The position numbers were made by a program, and so were the translations under genes. DNA of 64,000 nucleotides from Alphaproteobacteria bacterium (lineage in GTDB: Bacteria; Pseudomonadota; Alphaproteobacteria; CAAGCB01; CAG-977), in NCBI GenBank assembly GCA_024413465.1, contig JAKSVU010000005.1, positions 1 through 64,000 of the forward strand. Reading direction: 5' to 3'. Positions 1 to 7,368 of this stretch are shown here, piece after piece. Position 1 is the first letter of the stretch. Every line of letters starts with the position of its first letter. The notes below the pieces were generated by a model. It did no database searches, was not told the DNA's origin, and saw only the letters and a program-made list of their open reading frames with translations.

Positions 1-395
1 AAATAACTATTTTTGTTTTACACAAAAAGTAACAAAATAATTCTTTAATGTAAATTTTATACAAAAACCAAAATTTTTTAAAAAAACAATATAAGTATTA
101 TAGATAACCACTTGAATATAAAAAATTTTTTTGTTTTACCTTCCTACCTAAATTATTGAAAAAAACGAAAAATTTCCTCTCGGTAACAATTCGGTAACAG
201 AGTATATTATTGGATTCATCAATGCAATAATTTTATAGAAAATTATTTAATTAGTTTTCGTTTACTAACATAATCTCTTTGTACTATCTCAAAACTACCA
301 TATTTGTATTTAAGGACAAAAAGTGGGAATAACCGGAATAATCGCAGATTCCTATTGGATAGAAGGTGGAATGAACTGGGAATGAACGGAATGAC
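1..395. other. AT-rich region without a gene
   Basis: No convincing reading frame is seen on either strand. The only structure noticed is a 9-bp direct repeat TCGGTAACA at 180-188 and 191-199, and several GGAAT-type words around 325-395, just past the stop of the leftward gene that ends at 396. The repeat may be an operator or chance. The window edge may cut an upstream gene's promoter. Confidence 0.5.
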
Positions 396-848
396 CTAAA
401 AACAGGCAAATGTATCGCTTCGCAAATAGCGAGAAATCTCATTAAGAGCAAAAAGAACTGCTGAGCCTACGAAACTATCATTCGTCTGAAATCCTATTGG
501 ATTTTTCATCAACAACCATTTGGAAATACATTCCTCTTTAGCCATTTTGTCGTCATGATCTATTTTTGAATATTCTTCATAGATAGCTTTAAAATTGGGA
601 AACTGTCTCACAAAAATCCAATAAGATCTTTTTATCAACTCTTTTGAATCTACTAACTCTTCTGGATAACTATGTTTTTCAAAATTTTCAGACAAATATA
701 TTAAATAAGGAACAGCAACCACTTCTTTAAATCTTGTAAAATCAACATCTGCAATATGAGGTTCATATTTTTGAATTAACATTCTATAAAATGTTTCAAT
801 CATCATATTGTAAAGACATGTGACTCCTGTTTGACCGTTATGTTCCAT
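396..848 (-). CDS. hypothetical protein, 150 aa
   Basis: A soluble, mostly helical-looking protein with no signal peptide, membrane segment or family motif that I recognise. The start is supported by AAGGA about ten bases upstream of the ATG. Aromatic and charged residues are spread evenly; one stretch reads SYWIFVRQFPNFKAIYEEY. It is transcribed away from the ArdC-like gene to its right and may belong to the same accessory island. Coding status rests on the complete frame and ribosome binding site only. Confidence 0.55.
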   Translation of the reverse strand: MEHNGQTGVTCLYNMMIETFYRMLIQKYEPHIADVDFTRFKEVVAVPYLIYLSENFEKHSYPEELVDSKELIKRSYWIFVRQFPNFKAIYEEYSKIDHDDKMAKEECISKWLLMKNPIGFQTNDSFVGSAVLFALNEISRYLRSDTFACF

Positions 849-1077
849 ATATTTTTTGTCCTTAAAATTATAATATCTATTTTCTTATCTCAATCTCGTA
901 AATATTCAATTAATTGCTTATGTTCTTTATTATTTTCTTTAAAAGTCAACATCCAAGACAAGAATAAAAGCTGTATCCCCTATCTTCACTTCGTAAACTT
1001 CGTTGCGACTGGGCGATTCCCCTCACCTTTTATTGATATTGACTTTTTCTTTGTCTTCTCCGCCAGACGGGCTCATC

Positions 1078-1108
1078 AGGGTTGCAAAGCACATCGCTTT
1101 TCAACCCT
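1078..1108 (+). promoter_or_regulatory. leader hairpin upstream of the ArdC-like gene
   Basis: An inverted repeat with arms AGGGTTGCAAAGC (1078-1090) and GCTTTTCAACCCT (1096-1108), one mismatch, and loop ACATC. It ends 27 bases before the ATG at 1136 and leaves the AGGAGA ribosome binding site exposed. It could be an attenuator or an mRNA-stabilising 5' hairpin. It lies in a patch (960-1110) that is less AT-rich than its surroundings. The function is inferred. Confidence 0.35.
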
Positions 1109-1135
1109 TTAACCGTCTTTTTAGGAGAAACAAAA

Positions 1136-2008
1136 ATGTTAAATTCTGAATATGCAGACACAATTGCACAAACTATCATTGATAAATTAGAAACTTTTGA
1201 AGGTTCATGGCATAAACCTTTTATTACTCATTTTGCTTCTAATGCTTTTTCTAATGCTCCTTATCGTGGCATTAATCAACTTCTACTAAATATCTATGCT
1301 CAAGAACGAGGATTAAAATCTTCTTTGTTTGCAACATTCAAACAATTTAAAAAACATAATATGCCTATAAAAAAAGGTGCTAAAGGTTTACCAATCATCT
1401 TTTGGCAAGAACACACTTACACTGAAGAAATGAAAAATCTCGACACAGGCGATATTGAAGAAGTCGAAAAAAAAGGTTTTATCTGTAAAAAATATATTGT
1501 TTTCTCAATTGAAGATACTGAAAACTATACCCCCACAGTCGAAGAAACTTTTAAATCTATGCGTCCAAGCATTAAAGAATTTTTTGAAAATACCGGTATT
1601 GGAATTGTTTGGGGTGGAAATCAACCGGCTTATAGCCCTAAAAATAAAGTCGTCTTTATGCTAAATGAAAATGATTTTATTTCTGAAACAGAATTTGTTT
1701 CAACAATGGCTCATGAATTTTCACACGCTGCCCAAGATGCTTTAAATATGGACATGTCCGGAAAATTCGGTGACGCTCAATATGCTTTAATGGAACTTGC
1801 CGCAGATATTTCAGCAGGTTTTACAAGTTCATTTTTGGGTTATGAATATCTTATGACTTCAAATAATCTTGCTTATTTAAAATCATGGCTCCAAGCTATC
1901 AAAGATGATAAAAAAGCTATTTTCAAAGCTTGCTCTATTGCTCAAGCAACAACTGACTACTTGATACAATTCCAAAATGTATCTCATTCAGAACTTGAAG
2001 AAGAATAA
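1136..2008 (+). CDS. ArdC-like antirestriction protein with zincin domain
   Basis: A 290-residue protein with the layout of the ArdC/DUF1738 family: an N-terminal ssDNA-binding region (about 1-125, with APYRGINQLLL near 41-51 and GLPIIFW near 84-90) followed by a zincin-like metallopeptidase domain carrying HEFSH at 193-197. Family members are carried by plasmids and conjugative elements and protect incoming DNA. The ATG at 1136 is preceded by TTAGGAGAAACAAAA, so I prefer it to an upstream in-frame start at 1082. A strong terminator follows directly, so the gene appears monocistronic. It suggests that this end of the window belongs to a mobile element, although no relaxase or integrase is seen. 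Confidence 0.85.
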   Translation: MLNSEYADTIAQTIIDKLETFEGSWHKPFITHFASNAFSNAPYRGINQLLLNIYAQERGLKSSLFATFKQFKKHNMPIKKGAKGLPIIFWQEHTYTEEMKNLDTGDIEEVEKKGFICKKYIVFSIEDTENYTPTVEETFKSMRPSIKEFFENTGIGIVWGGNQPAYSPKNKVVFMLNENDFISETEFVSTMAHEFSHAAQDALNMDMSGKFGDAQYALMELAADISAGFTSSFLGYEYLMTSNNLAYLKSWLQAIKDDKKAIFKACSIAQATTDYLIQFQNVSHSELEEE

Positions 2009-2011
2009 AAC

Positions 2012-2040
2012 AAAAGGGGGAAATATTCCCCCTTCTTTTG
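2012..2040 (+). terminator. intrinsic terminator after the ArdC-like gene
   Basis: The stem is GGGGGAA (2016-2022) with TTCCCCC (2026-2032) around an ATA loop, flanked by AAAA on the left and TTCTTTTG on the right. It begins four bases after the stop codon. Confidence 0.8.
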
Positions 2041-2210
2041 TTCTCTTTTAAAATTTTTCGATTTTTGCCCAACCGAGCCAAATGAAGTTCCGCCCAAAAA
2101 TTGAAAAAAATTATTCTATATCAGATATTATTAATTGAGTTTCTACTCAACTTAACATTTTCAAAATTTATTTATTAAGATATTTTCTAGCATTTAACTT
2201 TGCATAATTT

Positions 2211-3095
2211 TTACTTATTCAAAACTCTCACTATTAATTCAAACCACTTAGAGTTATGAATAATTCTCGTTTTTTGGTAGTTATTCGTTAACACTTCTTT
2301 CTTAGTAAGTTTAGAATAATCTTCCCAATTTTTATCAAAAACATACGTTGCATTATCTATATTGTCACATTCCAAAACTATTAAATTTTCAAATTCAAAA
2401 GCCACATAATTCCGAAAATAAGATTCTCCCCTATATATTTTACGTGGAGAAAATGAATTTAATAATTTTATTCGATCGTCGATAAATTTTTTTCTTGTAT
2501 CTCGTAATTTATTGTAGTTGGGAAATAAATTTTGAGCAGATACCATTTTTTCTCCCTGTGGAAAAATAATCCAAGGAACCTTCTCTACAGGAATGATATT
2601 ATCAATATCTTCTGTGATAAAACAATTTCCAAAAATTTCCAAAAACATATTAATTAAATGAAGCAAACAGTTTTCTTCATTTATGTTTACAGGACGAGAT
2701 ATAACACAATTATTTTTCTCATAAAAAAAAACTTTCTCAAGAGGAGGATTTACAAATTCTTTTGGATAACATTTTTTATAAATATCACAATATTTTTCCC
2801 TGCATTCACCATTCCATAATTTCCATTTCCATAAAACTGTATTTACAAATCGATTTTCTTTCGGCAAACCTTTCCTTATTAGAAATTTCCCATATAAATT
2901 AAACGATGTAAATCTCCCTATATTTGCTGGAACAATACATTCTCCATTTTGAGGCAATGATGAAAAACCTATTTTTTGTAACAAATCTATAGAGACATTA
3001 TCTAGTGATCTAACATATATAATCGATTTGTTATTTTTTTTATAACTTCCTGTATATTTTTCTACATTATTTATATATTTATTTATAATTAACAT
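2211..3095 (-). CDS. hypothetical protein, 294 aa, accessory
   Basis: A complete frame for a soluble protein rich in aromatic residues and lysine. The C-terminal part (about 240-294) contains an ATYVFDKNWEDYSKL segment followed by RIIHNSKWFELI, which looks like a compact domain. I cannot assign a family. Base use is even more AT-rich than the core genes, and the gene sits back to back with the RloA/RloB-type pair across a 300-base intergenic region holding a candidate small RNA. A role in the same defence locus is possible but is inferred from position only. Confidence 0.6.
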   Translation of the reverse strand: MLIINKYINNVEKYTGSYKKNNKSIIYVRSLDNVSIDLLQKIGFSSLPQNGECIVPANIGRFTSFNLYGKFLIRKGLPKENRFVNTVLWKWKLWNGECREKYCDIYKKCYPKEFVNPPLEKVFFYEKNNCVISRPVNINEENCLLHLINMFLEIFGNCFITEDIDNIIPVEKVPWIIFPQGEKMVSAQNLFPNYNKLRDTRKKFIDDRIKLLNSFSPRKIYRGESYFRNYVAFEFENLIVLECDNIDNATYVFDKNWEDYSKLTKKEVLTNNYQKTRIIHNSKWFELIVRVLNK

Positions 3096-3131
3096 CTCAA
3101 AATTCCTTCATATCTAAATGTTGTTATTGAC

Positions 3132-3235
3132 AAGGAATACGATTTCATGCTAATACACAAGTGACATAGTTAAGGAAATCGCAATCCTTATCATTTATTC
3201 AGTGCAAAAAGAGGGCAAATCTTTTTGCACTTTTA
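3132..3235 (+). ncRNA. candidate structured small RNA with terminator, in the 300-base gap 3096-3395
   Basis: The gap between two divergent genes holds two nested structures in rightward order. First, a 15-bp imperfect inverted repeat: AAGGAATACGATTTC (3132-3146) against GAAATCGCAATCCTT (3175-3189), with 28 bases between. Second, a perfect 11-bp hairpin, GTGCAAAAAGA (3202-3212) and TCTTTTTGCAC (3220-3230), followed by TTTTAAG. The second is terminator-like only in the + direction, yet there is no + strand gene upstream for it to end, so a short transcript of about 100 nt is the simplest reading. It could instead be a leader attenuator of the ATPase gene at 3396 or an operator. No promoter is asserted. 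Confidence 0.4.
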
Positions 3236-3395
3236 AGTATGTATACGTTTTTTGTCAATGTCAAATAAAAAAACAAAGATGTGCATTTTTTTTGTTTATA
3301 TTCTTTATTTTTTTATAAAAAAGAAAAAAGAATTATTGTAATGATCAAGAAAAAAGTTTATATCTATACCTACAGAGATATTACGAGGATTAAAA

Positions 3396-4688
3396 ATGTT
3401 ATCTTACTTTAGAGTACAAAACTTTAAGTCTATTTTGGATTTAGAATTATCTTTGTCTTTTGATGAAGGTAAGTTACCAAATAGATATAAAGATTCAGAT
3501 AAAATTGTAGCAATTGGAAATTTAAAACAAAAAAAAACTAAATTTGTTCCTGTTTTATCGATATATGGAGCAAATGCTTCAGGAAAAACAAACATAATAA
3601 AAGCTTTAGAATGTTTCATAGACATAATGTCAAGTGATATTATAGGAAGTTATTCCCCAAACAAACTTAATAACAAATACAATTCTACAAAGTTCGAAAT
3701 AGAACTATTTGAAAAAAATAGATTATTTACGTATATTTTAGAATATGACAATAACACCATCATTCATGAAAAACTAACTGAAAAAAATAGTGAAAAAAAT
3801 ATACTTTTTGAAATAAAAGATAAAAAGTGTATGTTTGAAAATATATTTACAAAAGAATATTCCAAAGATCAATTAGAAAAAATCTATAATGTTGAATGCC
3901 AAGATAATAAAGAAAAAAATCAAATTAAACCATTTTTACAGAGAATTGGACGAAATTATCAAAATTTAAATGATACTCTATATTTAGTCTTTTCATCCAT
4001 TTTAAAATTACGTCCTTTATTAGCTAATCAAATTCCTTTACCCATTGGAATTGAAGTATTGTCAAATGCATTAAAAGTTGAAGTTAATGAAGCCTTTAAA
4101 ATAGTAACTGATTTGTTGAGAAAATTGGATTTAAATATAGATAAAATGAAATTAAATAGGTATGAAATACCTACCAAAGAAGAAAACACTTCTTTTGTAA
4201 AAAATTTAAAAAATTGCTACAAAGGTCAAAAAAATGATAAGTATATTATCGACGATGTCTTATCATATCACAAGGATATCAATGGAAAAAACATCGAATT
4301 TAATTTTTTAACAGAAGAATCTCAAGGAACACGTATTTCATCTGGATTAATAGGTATATTATTAACAACTCTAGAAGAAGGATCTACTATTCTAATTGAT
4401 GAATTAGATTGCTCTTTACATCCACTGTTACTTATAAAATTAATAAGCCTTTTTAAAGATAAAGAATATAATAAGAAAGGTGCTCAACTTATTTTTACTA
4501 CACACAATACTGACATTCTTGACAATGATTTAATGAGAATATCAGAGATTGCTATTGTTAATAAAAATTTAGAAAAAGGATCAACTATACGTAAGATATC
4601 AAACTTTGAAGGAATACGAAATGTAACAAATTTCAGAAAACAATATCTTTCTGGAATATTTGCTGGAATTCCTTTTCCTTATATATAG
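3396..4688 (+). CDS. AAA ATPase, RloA/AbiLi-like (defence)
   Basis: A 430-residue ATPase of the AAA15/AAA_21 ABC-like class. The start reads MLSYFRVQNFKSI, typical of SMC/RecF-like ATPases. The P-loop GANASGKT is at about 58-65, the Walker B segment ILIDELD is near 333-338 and is followed by CSLHP, and the H-loop region FTTHNTD is near 367. The gene is followed 10 bases later by an RloB-family gene. Such ATPase-RloB pairs are known from restriction-linked rlo loci and from AbiL-type abortive infection systems. The ATPase is presumably the sensor or motor and RloB the nuclease-like partner. GAGG precedes the ATG. The prediction rests on motifs and pairing; activity is inferred. Confidence 0.85.
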   Translation: MLSYFRVQNFKSILDLELSLSFDEGKLPNRYKDSDKIVAIGNLKQKKTKFVPVLSIYGANASGKTNIIKALECFIDIMSSDIIGSYSPNKLNNKYNSTKFEIELFEKNRLFTYILEYDNNTIIHEKLTEKNSEKNILFEIKDKKCMFENIFTKEYSKDQLEKIYNVECQDNKEKNQIKPFLQRIGRNYQNLNDTLYLVFSSILKLRPLLANQIPLPIGIEVLSNALKVEVNEAFKIVTDLLRKLDLNIDKMKLNRYEIPTKEENTSFVKNLKNCYKGQKNDKYIIDDVLSYHKDINGKNIEFNFLTEESQGTRISSGLIGILLTTLEEGSTILIDELDCSLHPLLLIKLISLFKDKEYNKKGAQLIFTTHNTDILDNDLMRISEIAIVNKNLEKGSTIRKISNFEGIRNVTNFRKQYLSGIFAGIPFPYI

Positions 4689-4698
4689 AGAAATAACA

Positions 4699-5331
4699 AT
4701 GGAAAGTATTTGGAAAACAATTATCATTATATGTGAAGGGAAATCAGAAGAAAATTATATTTCGGAATTGAATAGATTCTTTAGAGAAAACGATATCCGA
4801 ATCATACTAACACCTAAACCAGTTGGTGCGGGTGAATATAAGTCTGTTATTAAGACATACAAAAATCAACGAACTGATAACAAAAAAAGTAAAATAGAAA
4901 TCTGGGTTGATTTTGATATTTATTTAAGAAATGATAACAATTGCATGGATAATTACCAAAAGAAAAAACAATCTATACCTGACTTTTTATTCAATCATCA
5001 AAATTTTGAAGATTTCTTAGTTTTACATAAAGATGATTATACACTGCAAAATTGGTTAGACATATGTAGAAAAGTTAATCATTTCAGCACCCCCTTACAT
5101 GGCAAGGGTGAACAGGGATACATGAATTTATTAGAAAATAACATTTTTCCTGGATATAAAAAAGGAGATTTGCCTTTAAACATAGATAAAGATAGCCTAG
5201 TAAATTTGCTAAAGCACAATATGGACAAAACAATACCCTTAAAATCTGATTTTGCAGATTTTTTATCAAAGATAATAGATACCCATATTCTTAAATGTTT
5301 AGTAAGTTTAGTAATTCTTGGTTTATTTTAA
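4699..5331 (+). CDS. RloB-like TOPRIM-type protein
   Basis: A 210-residue protein starting MESIWKTIIIICEGKSEENY. The strand-turn ICEGKSEE with Glu13, and the acidic IWVDFD segment near residues 69-74, fit the TOPRIM-like fold of the RloB family (PF13707). RloB proteins accompany RloA-type ATPases in phage-defence loci, so with the gene ending at 4688 this forms a two-gene AbiL/RloAB-like system. I chose the ATG at 4699 because the residues before it (from 4660) overlap the ATPase and do not resemble the family. The C-terminus ends in a hydrophobic stretch (LKCLVSLVILGLF), which is unusual and may reflect a frameshift or a divergent tail. Confidence 0.75.
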   Translation: MESIWKTIIIICEGKSEENYISELNRFFRENDIRIILTPKPVGAGEYKSVIKTYKNQRTDNKKSKIEIWVDFDIYLRNDNNCMDNYQKKKQSIPDFLFNHQNFEDFLVLHKDDYTLQNWLDICRKVNHFSTPLHGKGEQGYMNLLENNIFPGYKKGDLPLNIDKDSLVNLLKHNMDKTIPLKSDFADFLSKIIDTHILKCLVSLVILGLF

Positions 5332-5378
5332 AAAATTCGATACTGATATATCCGTTAAATTCATTTATTTTTTATGTA

Positions 5379-5408
5379 AAATCCGCAATGAACTCTCATT
5401 GGGGATTT
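5379..5408 (-). terminator. terminator of the HU gene
   Basis: AAATCCGCAATG (5379-5390) pairs with CATTGGGGATTT (5397-5408) across a six-base loop with one G-G mismatch. On the - strand it is followed by TTTTACAT. It lies about 20 bases past the HU stop codon and could also end the rightward RloB transcript. Confidence 0.6.
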
Positions 5409-5426
5409 AATTCTTCAAAACTAAAA

Positions 5427-5699
5427 TTAGTTCAAAGCATCTTTTAATAATTTACCAGCTTTGAATTTTGGAGCTTTAGAAGCTGGAATCTTGATTTCTT
5501 TTCCTGTACGTGGATTACGACCTGTTGTTGCTTTGCGTGTTGCTACAGAGAATGTACCAAACCAACCAAACGTACTTCGTCTTTTGCTTTCAATGCTGAT
5601 TCAACTGCACCTAATGTTGCATCCAATGCTTTTGTTGCATCTACTTTTGTTAATCCTGCTTTTTTTTGCAATTGCATCAACTAATTCTGCTTTATTCAT
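5427..5699 (-). pseudogene. HU-family DNA-binding protein gene with two compensating frameshifts
   Basis: Read with two single-base corrections, this encodes a full 90-residue HU protein (N-terminus MNKAELVDAIAKKAGL, core GFGTFSV, arm [13 protein letters not shown], end [11 protein letters not shown]). As written, codon 13 is followed by one extra A in an A8 run (plus-strand T run 5660-5667), and one T is missing in the codons for Gly-Phe-Gly near residue 47 (plus-strand 5559-5561). The shifted segment hits a TGA, so translation would stop early. The ATG has a strong AAGGAG site, and a terminator follows. Both errors sit in homopolymers and cancel in length, so a consensus error in a live gene is as likely as true decay. 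Confidence 0.85.
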
Positions 5700-6036
5700 A
5701 TGTCTATCTCCTTAAAATGAATACTCAATATAACCTTTCTGCCCAATTTGGATGGGAGTTTTTTCGAGAAGTTTAGTGTTTATGCCTAATTGAGGCTAAT
5801 TTATAATGTTGAGATTTGATGCCATTTTTTTTGCACAAAAGTCACTATTCTTGCACATTTTTGCACTAAATTTCCGTTGATTTTTTTGTATTTTGCATAT
5901 TTCCCCAAAGTGTTTGAGTTTTAGTTCCGGACAAAAAAGGTAATTTGTGCAATTTTATTTTATCTTCCAATTTAAGATGTGTCAGAATATCTCTGAGATT
6001 TATATTTTTATATTTTGTTTAATAAATTAATTATTA
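5700..6036. promoter_or_regulatory. intergenic region with phased TTGCACA/T motifs
   Basis: The 337 bases between the HU start and the protease stop hold no gene. TTGCACA occurs at 5831 and 5851, TTGCACT at 5861, and an inverted TGTGCAA at 5946-5952. The first three are spaced 20 and 10 bases, that is, on one face of the helix, which is how operators of a multimeric regulator often look. They lie upstream of the HU gene. The regulator is unknown. Confidence 0.3.
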
Positions 6037-7050
6037 TCACACTGTAGTTATATCATCTACAAAAGTAATTTTTTCATCATATATCTCTGTTAGGTTTCTT
6101 ATATATTTAGAAGGGATTGCTAATCCATAGCCAAATTTATCATAATCACCTTGTGGGTCAGGAACTTCCGTAACAATTCCTATTATTTGACCTTTATTAT
6201 TTAAAACAGGACCTCCACTGTTACCACCCTTGATTTTCCCAGTTAATAGCATTAAGTCATATCCGCACAAATATGATTTTTCTATACCTGCTATTTGTCC
6301 AGTTGTAGCTGTTAAAAAATTATTAAAGCCAGCATGGTTAGGATATCCCATTACCATTATTTCATCAATTATTTCTCCGGTTCCTATTTCTACAAAATCA
6401 TCAAAGTTATAAGCATCTTTTGGTGGAATAATATATAATAAATCAATTTTTGGAGCTGTTAAAATTTTAGATTTATTAAGAATATTTGCTGGAATACTAT
6501 AAATTTGTGCATAATCTTTATTCTCCAAGCAGTGTTTTGCAGTAACAATACCATTTGCAACTTTAAAACATGATCCTGTATGCTGTTCTTTATTCTCTTT
6601 AGAACATACAAAAATAGGTAAAACATTATTTTGGTATGATTGATAAATATATTTAAATCCGTATACTATATTATTTAAGCATTTCTGATTGGCGATAGTA
6701 TTAGGGATAATTTCAGCAATAGCATAATAAAATTCATCATCAAACATTGTATTAAAACCTGCAACCTGTATTTTTGACAGAATATTGAAATCGCATAATT
6801 TATTACATATTCTTGATATTGTTTTGGGTTGAAGCACGATAGCTTGCTCGTCAATTTCCCTATACTTAGTTCCATAGTGTTGTGCAAAATCCAATGTGTT
6901 TTTTACTATTTCTGCAGCTAAACCATCCCCTAAACGTTGTTTTAGTTGTTTATAGTGCATACTATGTATTTCATTGCTACGAAAAAAATTAACTATGTCT
7001 ACACAAAGTTCGGGATACTTTATTCCATATTTTGATAAATCATCTATCAT
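6037..7050 (-). CDS. stand-alone trypsin-like serine protease
   Basis: A 337-residue protein without signal peptide. Residues 1-140 form an unrecognised N-terminal region; about 145-320 is a trypsin/HtrA-type domain with the triad His173 (TAKHC), a candidate Asp203 (KIDLLYI) and Ser278 in GGNSGGP. No PDZ domain follows. Cytoplasmic trypsin-like domains joined to a small extra domain occur in bacterial conflict and defence loci, where the protease acts as an effector or switch. That reading is inferred from the absence of an export signal and from the neighbourhood (RloA/RloB pair, RelA/SpoT operon). It appears to be a single-gene transcript. Confidence 0.8.
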   Translation of the reverse strand: MIDDLSKYGIKYPELCVDIVNFFRSNEIHSMHYKQLKQRLGDGLAAEIVKNTLDFAQHYGTKYREIDEQAIVLQPKTISRICNKLCDFNILSKIQVAGFNTMFDDEFYYAIAEIIPNTIANQKCLNNIVYGFKYIYQSYQNNVLPIFVCSKENKEQHTGSCFKVANGIVTAKHCLENKDYAQIYSIPANILNKSKILTAPKIDLLYIIPPKDAYNFDDFVEIGTGEIIDEIMVMGYPNHAGFNNFLTATTGQIAGIEKSYLCGYDLMLLTGKIKGGNSGGPVLNNKGQIIGIVTEVPDPQGDYDKFGYGLAIPSKYIRNLTEIYDEKITFVDDITTV

Positions 7051-7179
7051 AATATCATTCTTCCTTATTTTAAATAATAATTAGAAGATTATTTGTGGTC
7101 AAGATTATATTTTCAGAATAACAATCTCTTTAATTACTATATATAAATTTAAATAAATATAACAATTTTTTTTATTTTT

Positions 7180-7335
7180 TTACCTCGCCCTGTAGGGAGA
7201 GGACATAAGTTTCATTCCCACATGCTAGGGGGATGAACGCAGTTCATGACGCCGACAGGCGGTCCCGAAGGGACGAGCGAAGCGAGCAACAATTTCTTAG
7301 CGAAAAATGAGCTTAGAAATTCTTTAGGGGTAGTC
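7180..7335. repeat. dispersed intergenic repeat, copy 1
   Basis: Most of the 318-base gap 7051-7368 is this repeat, which is clearly more GC-rich than its surroundings. It begins TACCTCGCCCTGTAGGGAG (7181-7199), as at 10879, 11166, 38441 and 49156. It includes a 61-63-base block (7227-7289) that occurs inverted at 11072-11132, with the sub-hairpin GTCCCGAAGGGAC. The ends are not precise. The rest of the gap is AT-rich without visible features. Confidence 0.75.
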
Positions 7336-7368
7336 AAAAATTAAAATATCATAATAAAAATTAAATAA

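Noticed and set aside
831-1112. 93-codon + frame overlapping the divergent hypothetical gene and the leader hairpin
   Set aside because: It has no ribosome binding site, low-complexity residues and crosses a structured leader. It is probably non-coding.
5461-5715. 84-codon + frame
   Set aside because: It is the antisense of the frameshifted HU gene, whose identity is clear on the - strand.
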